Assembly (NCBI GenBank): GCA_963853835.1
Contig: OY970827.1
Location: forward strand, 79,377,234 to 79,441,233
Source: Calendula officinalis
Taxonomy: Eukaryota > Streptophyta > Magnoliopsida > Asterales > Asteraceae
DNA: 64,000 nt
Direction of reading: 5' to 3'
Both the position numbers and the translations under genes were made by a program. Below are positions 9,316 to 22,600 of this stretch, piece by piece. Each line of letters opens with the position of its first letter. The first letter of the stretch is position 1. Below the pieces are notes generated by a model. That model ran no database searches, was not told the origin of the DNA, and saw nothing but the letters and a program-made list of their open reading frames with translations.

Positions 9316-11815
9316 TCAAAGAACATTTGAAGCCATGTATGGTGAAACACATCCCTGTACCTGAACCAAATACATAAAACAAGATATTACAACAATTTAC
9401 CCTCACTTTTATTTTTAAATTGAAAATTAAATTTTAATTTTGTTTTACATTTTTCAAAAGTAGCTGTGTTACTTCAATCTTGTCCAACTGTAAATTGATA
9501 ATGTGTGTGTACCTGTAGCAAGCAAGTAGGGATCTGAATAAAGCCTTGCAGTAGCAGATTAACATCCTCCAAAATATCTTGTGGGACCGGAGTGATTATG
9601 TAAACAACATGTCTTAAACTGTCTACTCCTCTAACAATTCCTGAAAATACATTAAAATATGTAATTTGTTTGAACATAATAAGCAGCAAATTAATTAATT
9701 AAGTGTAAGAATGTAACGTACCAAGGCCAAGACAGAGAGGTAAATCCTCAGAATCAACTGCTAATCCAACTATACTTCCATTCAAACTGTAGAAAATTTC
9801 CTCTTTTGGTACCTGTTCAAATAACACACTGTTAAAAAGGGATAAATAAAATAAAAATCTATTGACATAAGTCTTGAACCTGAAAATGAAGATGCTTAAT
9901 GTTGACAGCTGTCACAGAAACCTCATAAGGCGGGTGAGCAGCCAATGCTTGTGAAATTTCCTTAATTGAGTTGATATTCATATCACCAGGAAAACACTGT
10001 TTAAAATATGTCACAATACTTAAATCCCGTAAATGACGTGAATCCTTCTGTACTAGTACCCTAGATAAAAATAATTAATATTCAGAAAACATTAATAACT
10101 AACAAATCATATTTCCGTAAATATTGATAACTAATAAATCATATTTCCATAAAAACTCAAACGGGTCAAAACATGCTTCAGGTCAACCCGACCCAGCCCA
10201 TTTTGCAACGTCTAGATGAAAGAATTTACAAAAACATACGATCGGTTTAACGAATCCTGGCGAGCTGAATTTATTTCAATTAGGGTTACTTCCCCAGCAT
10301 CCCCATCTTGTGACCAAAACGCCCCCGCGGGTAAATTCTTACTTACAGCAGAAATACATATATTAACCACATAAGTAGGAGAAATATGGTTCAAAATATC
10401 CACCAATACATCATATCCAATACCTGTTACACAAGTGACAAAATGTACAGAAATATTTATAAAAAGATGATAATAGATTTAATTTTAAAGCATACCTTTT
10501 ACCCAACCGGGAGTGTTGATAATTAGGGGTACCCCACTAGTAGGATTTTGGTTATATTGTTTATGGTAGTGGTCGTATAGCGCATATATATATGTTAAAT
10601 AAATCTCCGGGTCTCGTTTTGAAGAAATGTCACCAAAAAAGTAGCATCTGCAGAAATTGGCAGAGATGATTCAGTTATGAAATATAGATACAATTACAAA
10701 AGAACTAGAAAGAAACATGTATATACAAATAAAATAAAAGTAATGAACTATTAATACGTGAAACAAAAACATATGACTGAGAATACCTTTCTGGCAGAAT
10801 CTTCGAATCTGTGATGCAACAATAGAAGCCAGAAAAAAAATGTTAAAAATTCAGAGAAATAATTTTTTTTTTTAAAAAAACGGTTACATGATAAGGGTTT
10901 GTAGAGAATATACCAACGGTTTCTTTGTCTAGTAAAGTAAGTGAGAGACATCCAGGAGGAGTAAATTCAGGCTGTCCAACATCAGTATCTAAGTAAGCAA
11001 CTCTTTTGTGCCTGTAATTTTTTTTTTTCTTGAAAGTCAGAATCTATTTTTGTCCTTAGCATACTTTAAATCCTATATGATTTTGTATTAATTAAACACA
11101 AAATTGATGAAAATATGTGTAGTATAATAGGCTGAATAGCGAATGGAGCTATGATCTACAACCAGGAGGAATCAAAAATGGATGTTAAGTTTTTTATATT
11201 ACATATTTGCTCTAAAATCTTAATAGGCTGAATAGCGAATGGAGCTATGATCTACAACCAGGAGGAACCAAAAATGGATGCTAAGTTTTTTATATTACAT
11301 ATTTGCTCTAAAAACTTAAGAAAATTGAACAAATAAAATGAACCTAATCTGAATAAATAGCTCAGAATTTTGAACACGAACTTGTGAGGAAGCATTAACA
11401 TACAACAAAAACCACTTGAATTCCAAAATTTTAATTTCGGAAATTAAAAATTGTTACCACACAGGAATCCATTAGACCATTACTACTAAAATAGAGGATG
11501 ATGAAACCTAACAACACCGTATTTCTGCATAACTAAACACCGCAATTCAACAAAATATAAAATGAACTTATACATACATACATTCAAATTCAGAATAAAT
11601 ATAATTCAAGGAATTTACCTACGCAGGAGAACATGAAGAAGATGACGAGAGAAGGTTGACTTGCCGCTGTTTTTGGGGCCGCAAATGAATGCCGTTGGTG
11701 TCTGTGCACCACCATAAGCTATGGTGTCGGCCGCTTCGGACCATTCTTCAGGTATATATATGTTGGTTGCTTCACTTTCTTCAACCTCCATTAATGAAGA
11801 AGAAATCATCGCCAT
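9316..11815 (-). CDS. Polynucleotide 5'-hydroxyl-kinase NOL9/GRC3-like
   Basis: Nine exons (11815..11619, 11011..10914, 10808..10787, 10647..10496, 10423..10240, 10060..9880, 9812..9722, 9640..9513, 9354..9316) join in phase to 363 residues, about the length of the Arabidopsis homologue. The P-loop (Walker A) is GPKNSGKS at residues 46-53. A second nucleotide-binding motif, YLDTDVGQPEFTPPG, begins near residue 72, and LIINTPGWVKG follows, all typical of the Clp1/GRC3/NOL9 kinase family. These enzymes phosphorylate RNA 5'-OH ends, and NOL9/GRC3 acts in nucleolar pre-rRNA ITS2 processing. Exon 3 is only 22 bp. The first intron carries a 96-bp tandem duplication. The protein lacks the long N-terminus of animal NOL9, as is normal in plants. 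The start codon follows no other in-frame Met. Confidence 0.88.
11126..11317. repeat. 96-bp tandem duplication in NOL9-like intron 1
   Basis: Two copies, 11126-11221 and 11222-11317, begin aataggctgaatagcgaatg and differ at about three positions. It is purely intronic. Confidence 0.9.
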
Positions 11816-13417
11816 TTTTTGCTTCTGGTACGACTCTGCTTGTTTTATTTTCGTGTAGGGACCGTATGTTGGGCGGGCTCAGATGTAATAGAAACGTCTA
11901 GTCTAGCAGCTAGAAATTCAGAAATCAAAATCAATTGATTATTACCATTACTCTCAAGAACAAAATCAGATTTCAAGAACTAATTCACGAACGAAATCAC
12001 GATTCACGAACGATTGATTACTGAGATAAGTCACGAACGAAACGGACATCAAAGTACAAGTTTGTTTCAAGTTTCGGCCCTAAACCACGATTCACGAACG
12101 AAATCAAAGTATGCATACAAACGAGCCCTAAATTTTGAACGTAATATGAAATCAGGAACTAATGGTCTCCAAATGGAAAATGGGCCCTAATTTTGAAAAT
12201 GGGGAATTTGGGCTAACAACTTATATCAGGAAATTGTAAATAGGCTATAAATTTTGAATGGACACATTTTAGGAAAATGGGCACTTTAAAATCGTGGGCC
12301 ATGGCCTCGCCTTTTGTGCTACAGCTAATGGGCTTGGCCCTACATTGAATTTGTATCTTTAATTATTTACTTAAAAGGTTCATGTGATTTGTGTTAAGTT
12401 ATGGACGTGGCTCTAATAAATTTATTTTATTTTTCTATTTGTTAAACCAATTAATTTTTTATTCATTTCAATGAAATAAACAATCACGATATAAAAAACC
12501 AATTATTTTTCTATCGGCGAGAGTTCGTTTACCGAACGTTCAATGTTCGGTGTGAGTTCGTATATGTTCATTCGTATAGTTAAATGAACAAACATGTACA
12601 AAATTTTGTATTCATTTAATTAAACGAACGAACAAGGTCTCGTTTGTTCAATTACGTTCGTGAATATAAGTCTGTGTTCATTCATTAACATTCTTTTATG
12701 TTCGTTTGTTAACATCCATTTGTGTCCGTTCGTTAGTGAATTAAAATATAACTTTATTTCTCAGATTTTTTTTTACCTTCAGTACATACTACTTGTGCAC
12801 AACCAACATCATAAACTACTTCACCTATAAATATTTAACCAGTGCCCAAAAAACTAAAATATACATTTTAGAGAATCTAAGTATTTTGAAGGTCAAAATC
12901 AATTCTTCTCCGTCCTTGTTTTGTAGTTAATCATTTCACATCGCTATGTTCCAAAATATTTACCTACTTCTTAATTTTAAGCAATTGAAAAGCTTTCAAG
13001 TGATAAAAATGAAATTTATTGGTAGCATTTCGTATTTAATGGTAGTAATAAGATAGAATAATTTGGAAAAATTCATATGTAAGCCTTTCACACGTGTGTG
13101 TTTTCCACCCTGGCAAACCTTATATCCCGCCACGTCATCTAGAGTTCAATACGCACGTTTTCGTAGTGGCCGACTGGCCCCCATAAGAAAAAAGAACCTC
13201 CAAAAATCAAATTTAAAAAGAAAAAACCAAAAAGAAAACCGATCAGATATGATGCAAATAGTGGTAATATTGGAAATTTAGAAAGAACCAGGGGTAAAAC
13301 CGTCACAATTGCAACTGAAGTTGCAGTTCATAACAGCCAGCTGCTTGCTTAACAAAGAGCGACAACAGATCTTTTAAGGGTCTTAAAACCCCCAAATTTC
13401 TTCTTCGATTTTCAAAG
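11816..13417. other. Shared upstream region of two divergent genes
   Basis: This 1.6 kb separates the starts of the NOL9-like gene (-) and the coiled-coil gene (+) and should hold both promoters. The part at about 11,980-12,760 is rich in acgaacg/gttcgtt motifs and looks like degenerate repeat sequence. I see no gene. Confidence 0.5.
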
Positions 13418-16097
13418 ATGGACGCCGATCAGGTAAACTTCCGATTTGCATTGCCGGTATCCTTGTACCGCTGTGGTGGTGGCGGAAGCCATAGCCACCG
13501 ATCGACTACTCACCTGAAAGTTTTACGAGTTTTCCCTTTGATTTGGGGTGTTGATTTTGTATTTTGAAGTGAAATAGGGTTTGATCGTGTTTACTTAAAT
13601 TTTGATGTTCGATTTTCGCAGAAATTAACGGAATTGAAGAAGGCGTATGCGGATATGATACTGAATACAGCGAAAGAGGCAGCGGCAAGGATTATGGTGT
13701 CGGAACGGAAAGCTCTTCGTTTAGAATTGGAGCTTAAACAATCGAAAGAAGATGCACTTCAGATGCTTATGAGACTCAAACAGATGATGGATTTGAAGGT
13801 ATAGAACTCAAAATTCTACCTTTTTTTTGGCATCTGTGGGGTTTCGTTTTGTTTGTAGGGTTATTTCTGTTTTTTAGGTTGTTTGATTATATTAAAAATT
13901 AATTTTGATAGTTATTGCATCTAGGTTTTCATTCATTTTTATTGCTTCGTAAGATTTCCAGTTCTGTTTGGACGTATGAAGGGTTTAACTAAATTGGTCT
14001 TTTTGTAAATTATGGCTTGTTTCTTAGTTCATCATTATCATAATTGTTCTGTGACCAATTGATTCATATGCTGTTGTTAAAATTGTGTGCTTCTCTAACT
14101 GTTGCAACTTTGTGGTATGAAGTCTTTGAACTATTTTTGTTTCTGTTGTATGTGATAACAAATTGGATGAATGGTAGCGATCTTTCTGGTATTCTATGCA
14201 TCTGATAACTGAGGTGCATTTTACGTGTTGATTGAATTGAAGGGATTATATTTTATTGAATGCATATTAGGATAAATCTGAATCTAAATAAGTGGGTATC
14301 AAGGATAATTTATGACATGTTCAAATGATGTGATTTGATGTTGTTATGATACAGCTTAAAGCATCAACTAAGTTTTCTTCTTTATAAAATTCTGTTTTGT
14401 CATTTATCATTTTATGTTTCATTAATTTTTCGTCTATCATTTGAATGTGATTTTAGAAACACATGCAACTTGTGCTATCGGTATGCATGTTAGGGCATCT
14501 ACTAAATTCTCTTAAAATTGTTCCACTGTTTTGTCGTTGGTCATTTAATTTGGATGCATTCGTTTAATGGAAACACGTGAATATGAACATAATAACTAAC
14601 AACTTTTACTAGAATTAGAAGATAAATTTATCAATTATATTCTTAATGGCAATAAAAAGCTTAGCCATTACGATGAAATAGTACAGAATGTTGCATGTAT
14701 GCATCTTAAGATTGAATATATCTATTTACATTAGAAAGATGCACTTTTTTACATCAAAATTTGAAATTTAGCAAAACTTATTCGAGAAGGAAACAACATA
14801 ATACATATATCATTATCCTTGGAATATATGGTAGGCAATATTTAGCAAACACATTCTGTATGTTTTACCATAATTCAAAAAAACGTGCCACGTGCGTGTA
14901 ACTTTAATCTAGCATAAGTTTTACGTGGTATCTCATTAAATGTTGATCCAAATAATGATTAATGGAAACTATTGCCACTTTTGACCTATAGAAATAATTT
15001 ATAAACTTGTACATTTTAATATTCACACCAGTTGCTTGATATATACTTTCTATAATTGTTATTAATATATTATACGACCCAATTTCAGATTAATGAATCA
15101 GAAATGGCATCCCGAACTCAACAAAAGAGAATTGAAGAAGTTGAAGCACAACTTCAAGAAGCTGAGGAAATTGTGAAAGATCTCAGAGAAGAGTTAAATG
15201 AACTAAAAACGGTAACACCAAAAAAGCTCACAGTACAAGTGAATGATGCATTGGATTATAATGACCAAGATTTACCAGCTATAATATTGAGAAATAAAGG
15301 GACCAAAAGGTACAGAAGTGGTTGTACTCAGAGAATTCATGCATGTGAACAAAAGAACAACACAAATCATGAAGCAGATGAGAAATTACATAAATGCCCT
15401 TCTTTCGGTTACCAGAAAAAGAATTCAAATGAAGGTATTAATAATGTGAAGTATTTGGTAAGTGTAACAGATGTTCATAATAGACTCAGACAGGAGCTTC
15501 GACTTACTTATACAGATTTAGTAAGTGTAAGCTTTATTCATAGAACCAAAGATGAAATTCCACCTTTGGGATGTGAAAAGACGGGATCGCCCCTGAGGTC
15601 AGAAGCTCGGGCTGACCATCCAGAGTCAAAGCTATTGTTGACTGGAGGGACCCCTACTCAACCGACAAGTGGTAGGGTTATCAAGTACACCTTTCAAAGA
15701 AAGAGGAAACGCGGGACTTTGATTACTGAGAAAGAAGATGATAAAGTTGCTGTTTTGTTGACTGAAAATGTCAACTCAATTCAGGAGTCAACTCAAGAGG
15801 AGACTGAGAAAGTCAACTCAATGGAAGAGTCAACTCAAGAGGAGAACCTAGAACTGGTTGCTCAACAGGTTGGTGTTATATGTACATGTAGATAAATCGT
15901 TCTAGATATTTTCTAATTTTCCATCAATTAATAAGAGTGATTTTCATTTTTAGCAACATGAAAAAATCGATTTTATTGAACATTGTAATTGTAATAATAT
16001 TCAACACAATAACTATTTATAAAATGAAACAGAAGTGCTTACGGGTTTTATGCTTTATTTTATGCAGCTTATATCTTTGTCTAAGAAAAAATGGTGA
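13418..16097 (+). CDS. Conserved plant coiled-coil protein, function unknown
   Basis: Four exons, 13418..13432, 13622..13798, 15089..15868 and 16068..16097, give a 333-residue protein. Exon 1 encodes only MDADQ. Exon 2 (KLTELKKAYADMILNTAKEA and on) and the start of exon 3 (RIEEVEAQLQEAEEIVKDLR) form a long coiled coil of a kind found in uncharacterised land-plant proteins. I recall the combination of an ILNTAKEAAARVMVSERKA-like segment and a second QLQEAE segment but no function for it. The rest is polar, Lys/Glu-rich and probably disordered, with an imperfect 14-residue tandem repeat (VNSIQESTQEETEK). The last exon (LISLSKKKW) is inferred from a TATGCAG acceptor in phase. Without that splice the frame would end at 15895 with a different tail. 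Intron 2 is 1.3 kb. No transmembrane segment or enzyme motif is visible. Confidence 0.75.
15770..15843 (+). repeat. In-frame 42-bp tandem repeat in the coiled-coil gene
   Basis: The units start gtcaactcaattcaggagtc (15770) and gtcaactcaatggaagagtc (15812). The period of 42 bp keeps the frame and duplicates 14 residues. The second unit is incomplete. Confidence 0.85.
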
Positions 16098-16625
16098 GGA
16101 AATGAAACTACATATTTAAGAGTTTTGGAGGAAGATCCATGGAGGTCCATAAACTTAAGTAGATTATGCTTATTTAGTTGCAACTGTTGTTGTGTTCTTT
16201 AATTTTCTCTTTCTGCAATCGATTTTGTTGTGGCAATTTTGATTTTATTTAAAATTGGAATTTTGAGTTTAGATAGTTATAACCAGGAAGGGACATGTTT
16301 GCGATATTTTGAAGGTATTTACTTGAGATATCATATTTATATATCATTTGGTGAATTATCGAATTTAAAGAAAGTATTGTTACAAGTATGTGTTTTTCAG
16401 ATAATTGGCGAGGGTGTCTTCACATTTTTCAGATAGTGAGTGCAACCCGTTTTGGTCAAAATGGTCAAGCCTGGAAAAGTCAACAGTTTTCGGTTCTTTT
16501 CCATTTTGTGTATTTTGTAATTGTTAGAAACTCGTATCAGTTTGAACTGTTTTAATAGGTCTACATTACATAACATAAGTCCATACAACATAACGAAACA
16601 GAAAAAAAAACATCACTTGTTTTCA
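16098..16625. other. Convergent 3' ends of the coiled-coil gene and EDS1
   Basis: About 530 bp between two convergent stop codons. It contains AT-rich sequence suitable for 3' UTRs, and I see nothing else in it. Confidence 0.6.
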
Positions 16626-19600
16626 CTATGCAAAATTACCAAACCGCCCTCTCAAGCAAGATCCCGATCTATGTTTCTCGGGGAGAGTTCTCCACCACAC
16701 CGCAAACGTAGATCTTTCTAAAAACACATCTTTCCCGATTTCCTCTTTATCAACCCATTCACTCACTTGTTTCTCCAAACCAACAATTTTCTCCTTCATT
16801 TCTTCAAACGGTTTCCTTCTCATTTCCTCCACTTTTGCCCAAAAAGTCGTCTCACAACTCGACCCTTCTTTCAAATTATGAGCATGTTCGCGCCATCTTT
16901 GCGTGTATTTATACCGTTTTGGTCTCCCGCCATCTCTCAAGTAGGTCCCGGTATCTTCATCCTTTGAGTGCCTATAATAATTAGCTATATCAAGTGGCTC
17001 GACTAGCTTCCTAAACTTGGTCCCTAACTCAACCCACTCTTCACGGCTCTCAAAACCGTCCGGTAGTTCATACCGTTTCAACATTTCCACTATTTCGTCC
17101 CATATGCCGGCTAGCTCGAGTCGCTTTACATTTGCATTAAAGTCGTCATTACCCTTTTGAATCTTGAAAGCGTCGTAATAGCCGATTTTGCGATCTTCGC
17201 ATGCCTTTTGGTAGTCGGCGATCATATCTTGTGTTTTTATGATGTTCGGTTTCTTTGAATCGATTGTGTTTTGGTTTTGTAGCTTTCGCTTTTCGAATGC
17301 TTGTGCTGCTCGGAGACATAGCCTCGCCCTTGTGCTCTGCAAATTATAATTCGTTAGTCTAACCCGTTCCATAAAATTAAAGGTGGAAAATAGGTGGGTC
17401 GGATGGGTCAAAACAGGCTCTGGTTGAAACGGGTTATCTTTTAATACATGTTGAAATATGCCGGGTTAGGTTGGGTTCGGTTGACCTACAAACACTTTAT
17501 GGTCTATTTTATTTAATTTTCTACAAATAGATAGTCCTTATGATTAAAAAAATATTACGACACTAATAATTTAAATATTTAAATAAGAATGGACTTCGGG
17601 TGATTTTCATCCCATTTTACTTTTCCCCTTTTTAGGTATAATTTTTATTTGACTTATTTAACCTGATAAAACACAACCCAAAGTGAATTATGATTACAAA
17701 ATAAACTTATATTACCTCCGATTCAAGTTAAGTGATATAACCTATTGGTTGTAAATTGTAATGTTTTTGAGGTAAAAAATTATAATGAAGATTAGATTAT
17801 ATAAAATTGGATAGTTAGTGAGAATATGTTGACATCTTTTGAAAAAAACAAGGTTAATGATGTTTAAAAGTATGAATCATTTCACTATATTAAAATAGAT
17901 AGTTTGTCTCATTACTTTTTACCAAATAAAGTAAATTATCAAAATATATCACTTATTTTGATACACCTAAAAATAAAAATTATATCACTTTTTTTTAATG
18001 GGATGAAGTTTATAAGATTACTAGTTTATGACGCGTGAAAAATCACGGGTTGTTGAAATTGTTATGAACGTAAATTACATATATAATATGATTCGTTATA
18101 TGTAACTATATAAAATATATAATGACAAATGATATAATATTTCTATAATATAATTGTTTTTTTTAATGTCATATAATTATACACACGTGATGATATATGA
18201 TTACGGAATCATAATATTTTAAACATATAATAAGAAATATGAAAAATATAAACATTCGGTAGATGAAAAATCGTTTAATATATAAAAATTAAGCTAACTA
18301 AATAACAATTAAGATAAGTTAATTTATATTTCTAAAGACTTCTTTAGAAACAACATTTGTAGTTTTTATTGCTATATAACCATCCTAGCTTCTATTTAAA
18401 TTTTCAAACTTTTTCTGCTCCTGACTCTAGATAATGTCACATATAATTGTCCGTAAATGGTTCTTTTAAATGCAGACCAACATTTGACAATGATTGTTTG
18501 TTAATTTTATATTTAACATATTAATTTGATTTATAGTTAACATATTAATTTGAAATAAACTTACTTTTCCTTGAAAATTTTAATTTCATCCAATTTAGTG
18601 TCGATGAATAACCTAATAACTCCAAAATAGGTTGAGATGCTGACAAAATCTAATTAAGAATGTTAATTCTATAATATGTAGTTGAATTCATATGAGCTTG
18701 TTTTATATATAAGAATGAATATGTAAAAAATCGTACCTTGCCAATAGTTTAACTTTGCAAATTGAATAATTATAGTGATCTTAGAATTTCTGTCAAGATT
18801 AGCTATATATTTATTTATTTTGTAAGCAGAGTCCCCCTCTAAAGTTAACTTCAATTTAGAACATTTAATATATAAATTAAAAAAAGTTACAAAAATTTAT
18901 ATAATTAAAAGGATAAAGAAGAGTTGCAAACTCTATGTTGGGTAGACGAACACTCAATCTTTATTTGTTTTTATCAGGGTTGACTTTATTCAAGGGCTTA
19001 TACTCATAAATATCTCCAATGACGTCTATAACAATTTAGAAATTAATAATGATTTTTAACATATAAAATAATTGTAAAAATTGTAAAAAACTTACAAACT
19101 GATGTGCTTCCTCTGATTTAAAATAAGTGATACATTGTTGGTTTCATGGTTTTTGAGGCAAAATATGATAATGATAATTAAATTAGATTAATTGGATGGT
19201 TAGTGGGGAATGGGTCCCACAAATTTTGAATAAAGTGAGGTTAATGATGTTTAAAAGTAAAAGTAAGGGTAAAGATGTCATTTCACTTTATTAAAGTAGA
19301 TAGTTAGTGGGTGTGGGTCCCATTACTATTTACCAAATAAGGTAAGTTTTTAAAGTGTATGACTTATTTTGATACACCCAAATACAGAAAGTGTATCACT
19401 TATTTTAAATCGGAGGAAGTATAAAGATCCAGTTGGTTCGAAAATTTTGTATAGTAATTAGCAGATTCAAAACCATGATATGACCAAGAAAAGTCTTTAC
19501 ATTCCTTCAACTTTGATTTTGGTACAAAAAAAATGTTTCATGGGATATTTGATAAAATTGAAATTTGATTTATTTTGATAAGGAGACGCTTTAAAAATGT

Positions 19601-22600
19601 AGTATGCATGGTCTTCTTTGAGTAAGTTTTTGAAGCTTGACAAAATTTTATATTAATACTTATCATTGGATTTTGGATCCCTTTAATAATAAACAGAATA
19701 GAAAATGGAATTAATTAATTATAATTTATTCTCTTATAAGTACAACAACAATAAATACTTTAAATATAAAAATACCTTGTCATCCATTAATAACATTTCC
19801 ACGACATAATTTTGTGTCTTATTTTTTAGGTCATATTGAAACGCAAACATATGACCCATACTTTTAATATATAATTATCGTTGAAGTCATCGATATCTGT
19901 AATGAGCACAATATCACAGGTAGTCATTTTTAATCGATACCTATATATTTGCGTATCAAGATTACTAAACCATTAATTTGAATAAAAAACACTATCCCTA
20001 AAATCACAATTCATAAAAACCATAAATAATTAGGTTTAAATAAACAATGAAAATAGGGGTAAGTGTTAGGGCTAATTAGATTTTTGCATAATTATGTTAC
20101 TTTAAACTTTGGCCGCATAAGTGTTATGTTATTAAGGTGATTAAAAGTTAGGGATTAATTTAGGACTAACAAAAAAATTTCAGAATTATTTTACCATTGG
20201 CAACATAAAAAGGAAATTAAATTAAGGTTAATTATTATAAGCAAAGGATGCAAAACTTTTTTAAAAACACAAAATTCTACTATATCATAAACACAATGCA
20301 GTAATACTATACTTTTATTCATATAAAAGCATTTTACGTATGGGGATCATAATAGCATTACATATTAAATAATTAAGTACATAAATATATATAATGAAAA
20401 ACCCTAACTTGCTAATTATCTTGCAGAAATTGGGTGCAATCTATTCTATCTTCTATTATAATAAAAGAAGCTTTTAAAATGTCACGTGACAATGTCACAT
20501 GGCAGCTTAAGAAATCACCTGTTTTTCTTTATTTTAATTATTTAGTTAAATAACAGAATTTAATTTTTTAGTATTATCCTAATTTAAAAAAATATAAAAG
20601 ATATCACGTAATGTTAAGTATTTAGTAATAGAATTCAAATTTTTAATGTTATCCTAATTTATTGAAATATAAAAGTTATCACGTAGATTGTAAATTATTT
20701 AATTAATATTATAATTCAATTAGTTTTAATATTATATTGAAATTTGAAGTCTTTTAAACAAAGAGAAAATGTATTATTTAGAATGTATTAACATGTTTCG
20801 AATTTTGAAAAAGAAGTATAAATAATTATTTAGAATTCGGATATGTATTATGATTAGTGGTTTTAATATAAAACCCACTAATTATATTCTATTATTTTAT
20901 ATAGGTGTTGCCACATGTCATTTATATCATCTAAGAAAGTGTCATATGGTCATATAGGCTTTGATTTATTATAGTAGTAGATTTGGGAGTTTGTATGCAT
21001 AAAAAAGACTTCTGGCCGCCCATTTGACGTATTCCTTTTTATCTAACTTATTTGATTAACCATTTGAAATCTCCAACCCAAAATTAGAAATGGTCGAAAT
21101 AACCACCTTTAATAAAACTATATTGTACAAAATACTCACCAGACCGAGATCTTTCAAAGCCGTGTTTATGGATGCCATGTCACCATTCGAAGACAACGGG
21201 ATCTCCATTTCGTCATCCAAAAACACAACATCTTGCATCCCTAACAAACATTCTTCCAATTCATCCTTATAATCCACAAACAAGCTTCTACTTGTTGCAT
21301 CTTTGACTTCCCCTTCATCTCCCGGTTGACTACAATAAAACAAAATTTGAAGAACCGAATTCGGGTTCTTCACACAAACCATTTTCCCATTTCCGGTTGT
21401 AAAAACAAATATTCCACAAGGTCTATAAGGACTAAGCTCAACAAAGTTAGAAATTATCTCCAATAATGAATTAGTACTTCCCATTAGATTACAAGCCGCG
21501 TGATTAGCAACCGATGACGTGTTCTTCAAAACCGTTTTGAAAAAAGTAAAAGCTTCTTCGGATGTCGGGATTGACGGTTTTTGGAAGTTTCTAGATTTGG
21601 GATTGAAGAAGTCAAGAATTTGACCGAATTCGGTTTTGAGGGACGAAAATGGGGCTAGTGTTATTCTAGGAACAATGTCGTATCTACCGACAAAATGGAG
21701 GAAGAAACGGGCCCAATTTTCTCGGTTTATAGCATGGGTGAATATACAGTCGCCTATAAGAGGTGACCCGAAAGTTATACATTTACATGGAAACCGGGAA
21801 CCGGATCTTGTGTATTTTTCTAGGTACCAAACGGCTGCAAGAATTGCCACTGGGCCACCCGAAGAATGGCCCGTGAAGATTATGGGTTTTTCTTTCCTGA
21901 TTGCTCTCTCCACCTGTAGTTTGGGAAAGTCAGAATAGGTTCGGGTTGAAATGGGCTGTTTTTGGTACAGGTCAAAATGTGCGGGTTGGGTTGACATGTA
22001 AGCATGTCTATTTTTTTCTAGCTTACAACTTCTACATAAGTAATTAATGCATTAATTGTGATTATAAACAGTATTATTACAATAAAAATAAATCTTTGAA
22101 GAAAATGATTTTGACCCGTTCCCTTATAGCTATTTTTTTTATCAACCCATTTGATAAAAGATAAAAAAAACAACCCAAATTGACATGTTCACTAGTAAAT
22201 TAGTCGAAGTTGTCATCTTTGTATCAAGAAATTTGCTTAAAATATACGAAAAATTGATCTAGAAAGTGACGACATATTACGGGTTTAATTATAAAATTGG
22301 AATCAAAGAGAATTACCTCAGCCTGGAAAGATGGTGTTTGCAGAATAGATTGAAATTTAGATAAGAATCCTTGATTGATCTTAGCTAGTTCGTTATTCCC
22401 GACACTTTTTAGCGACGGAAACAGCGAAACATCGATCTTTGTCTCTCCAAAAGGCTCATGGCTGTAAAAATCTTGAACAGACCATGATCCACTAAAGGCA
22501 AAGATTGTTTCTTCAGCACCAGATTCTTTTATATATCCACCAGATTTATGTGATTTTACAGCTAAAGAAGAAGCTTTTATGATTACTATTTCACTAACAC

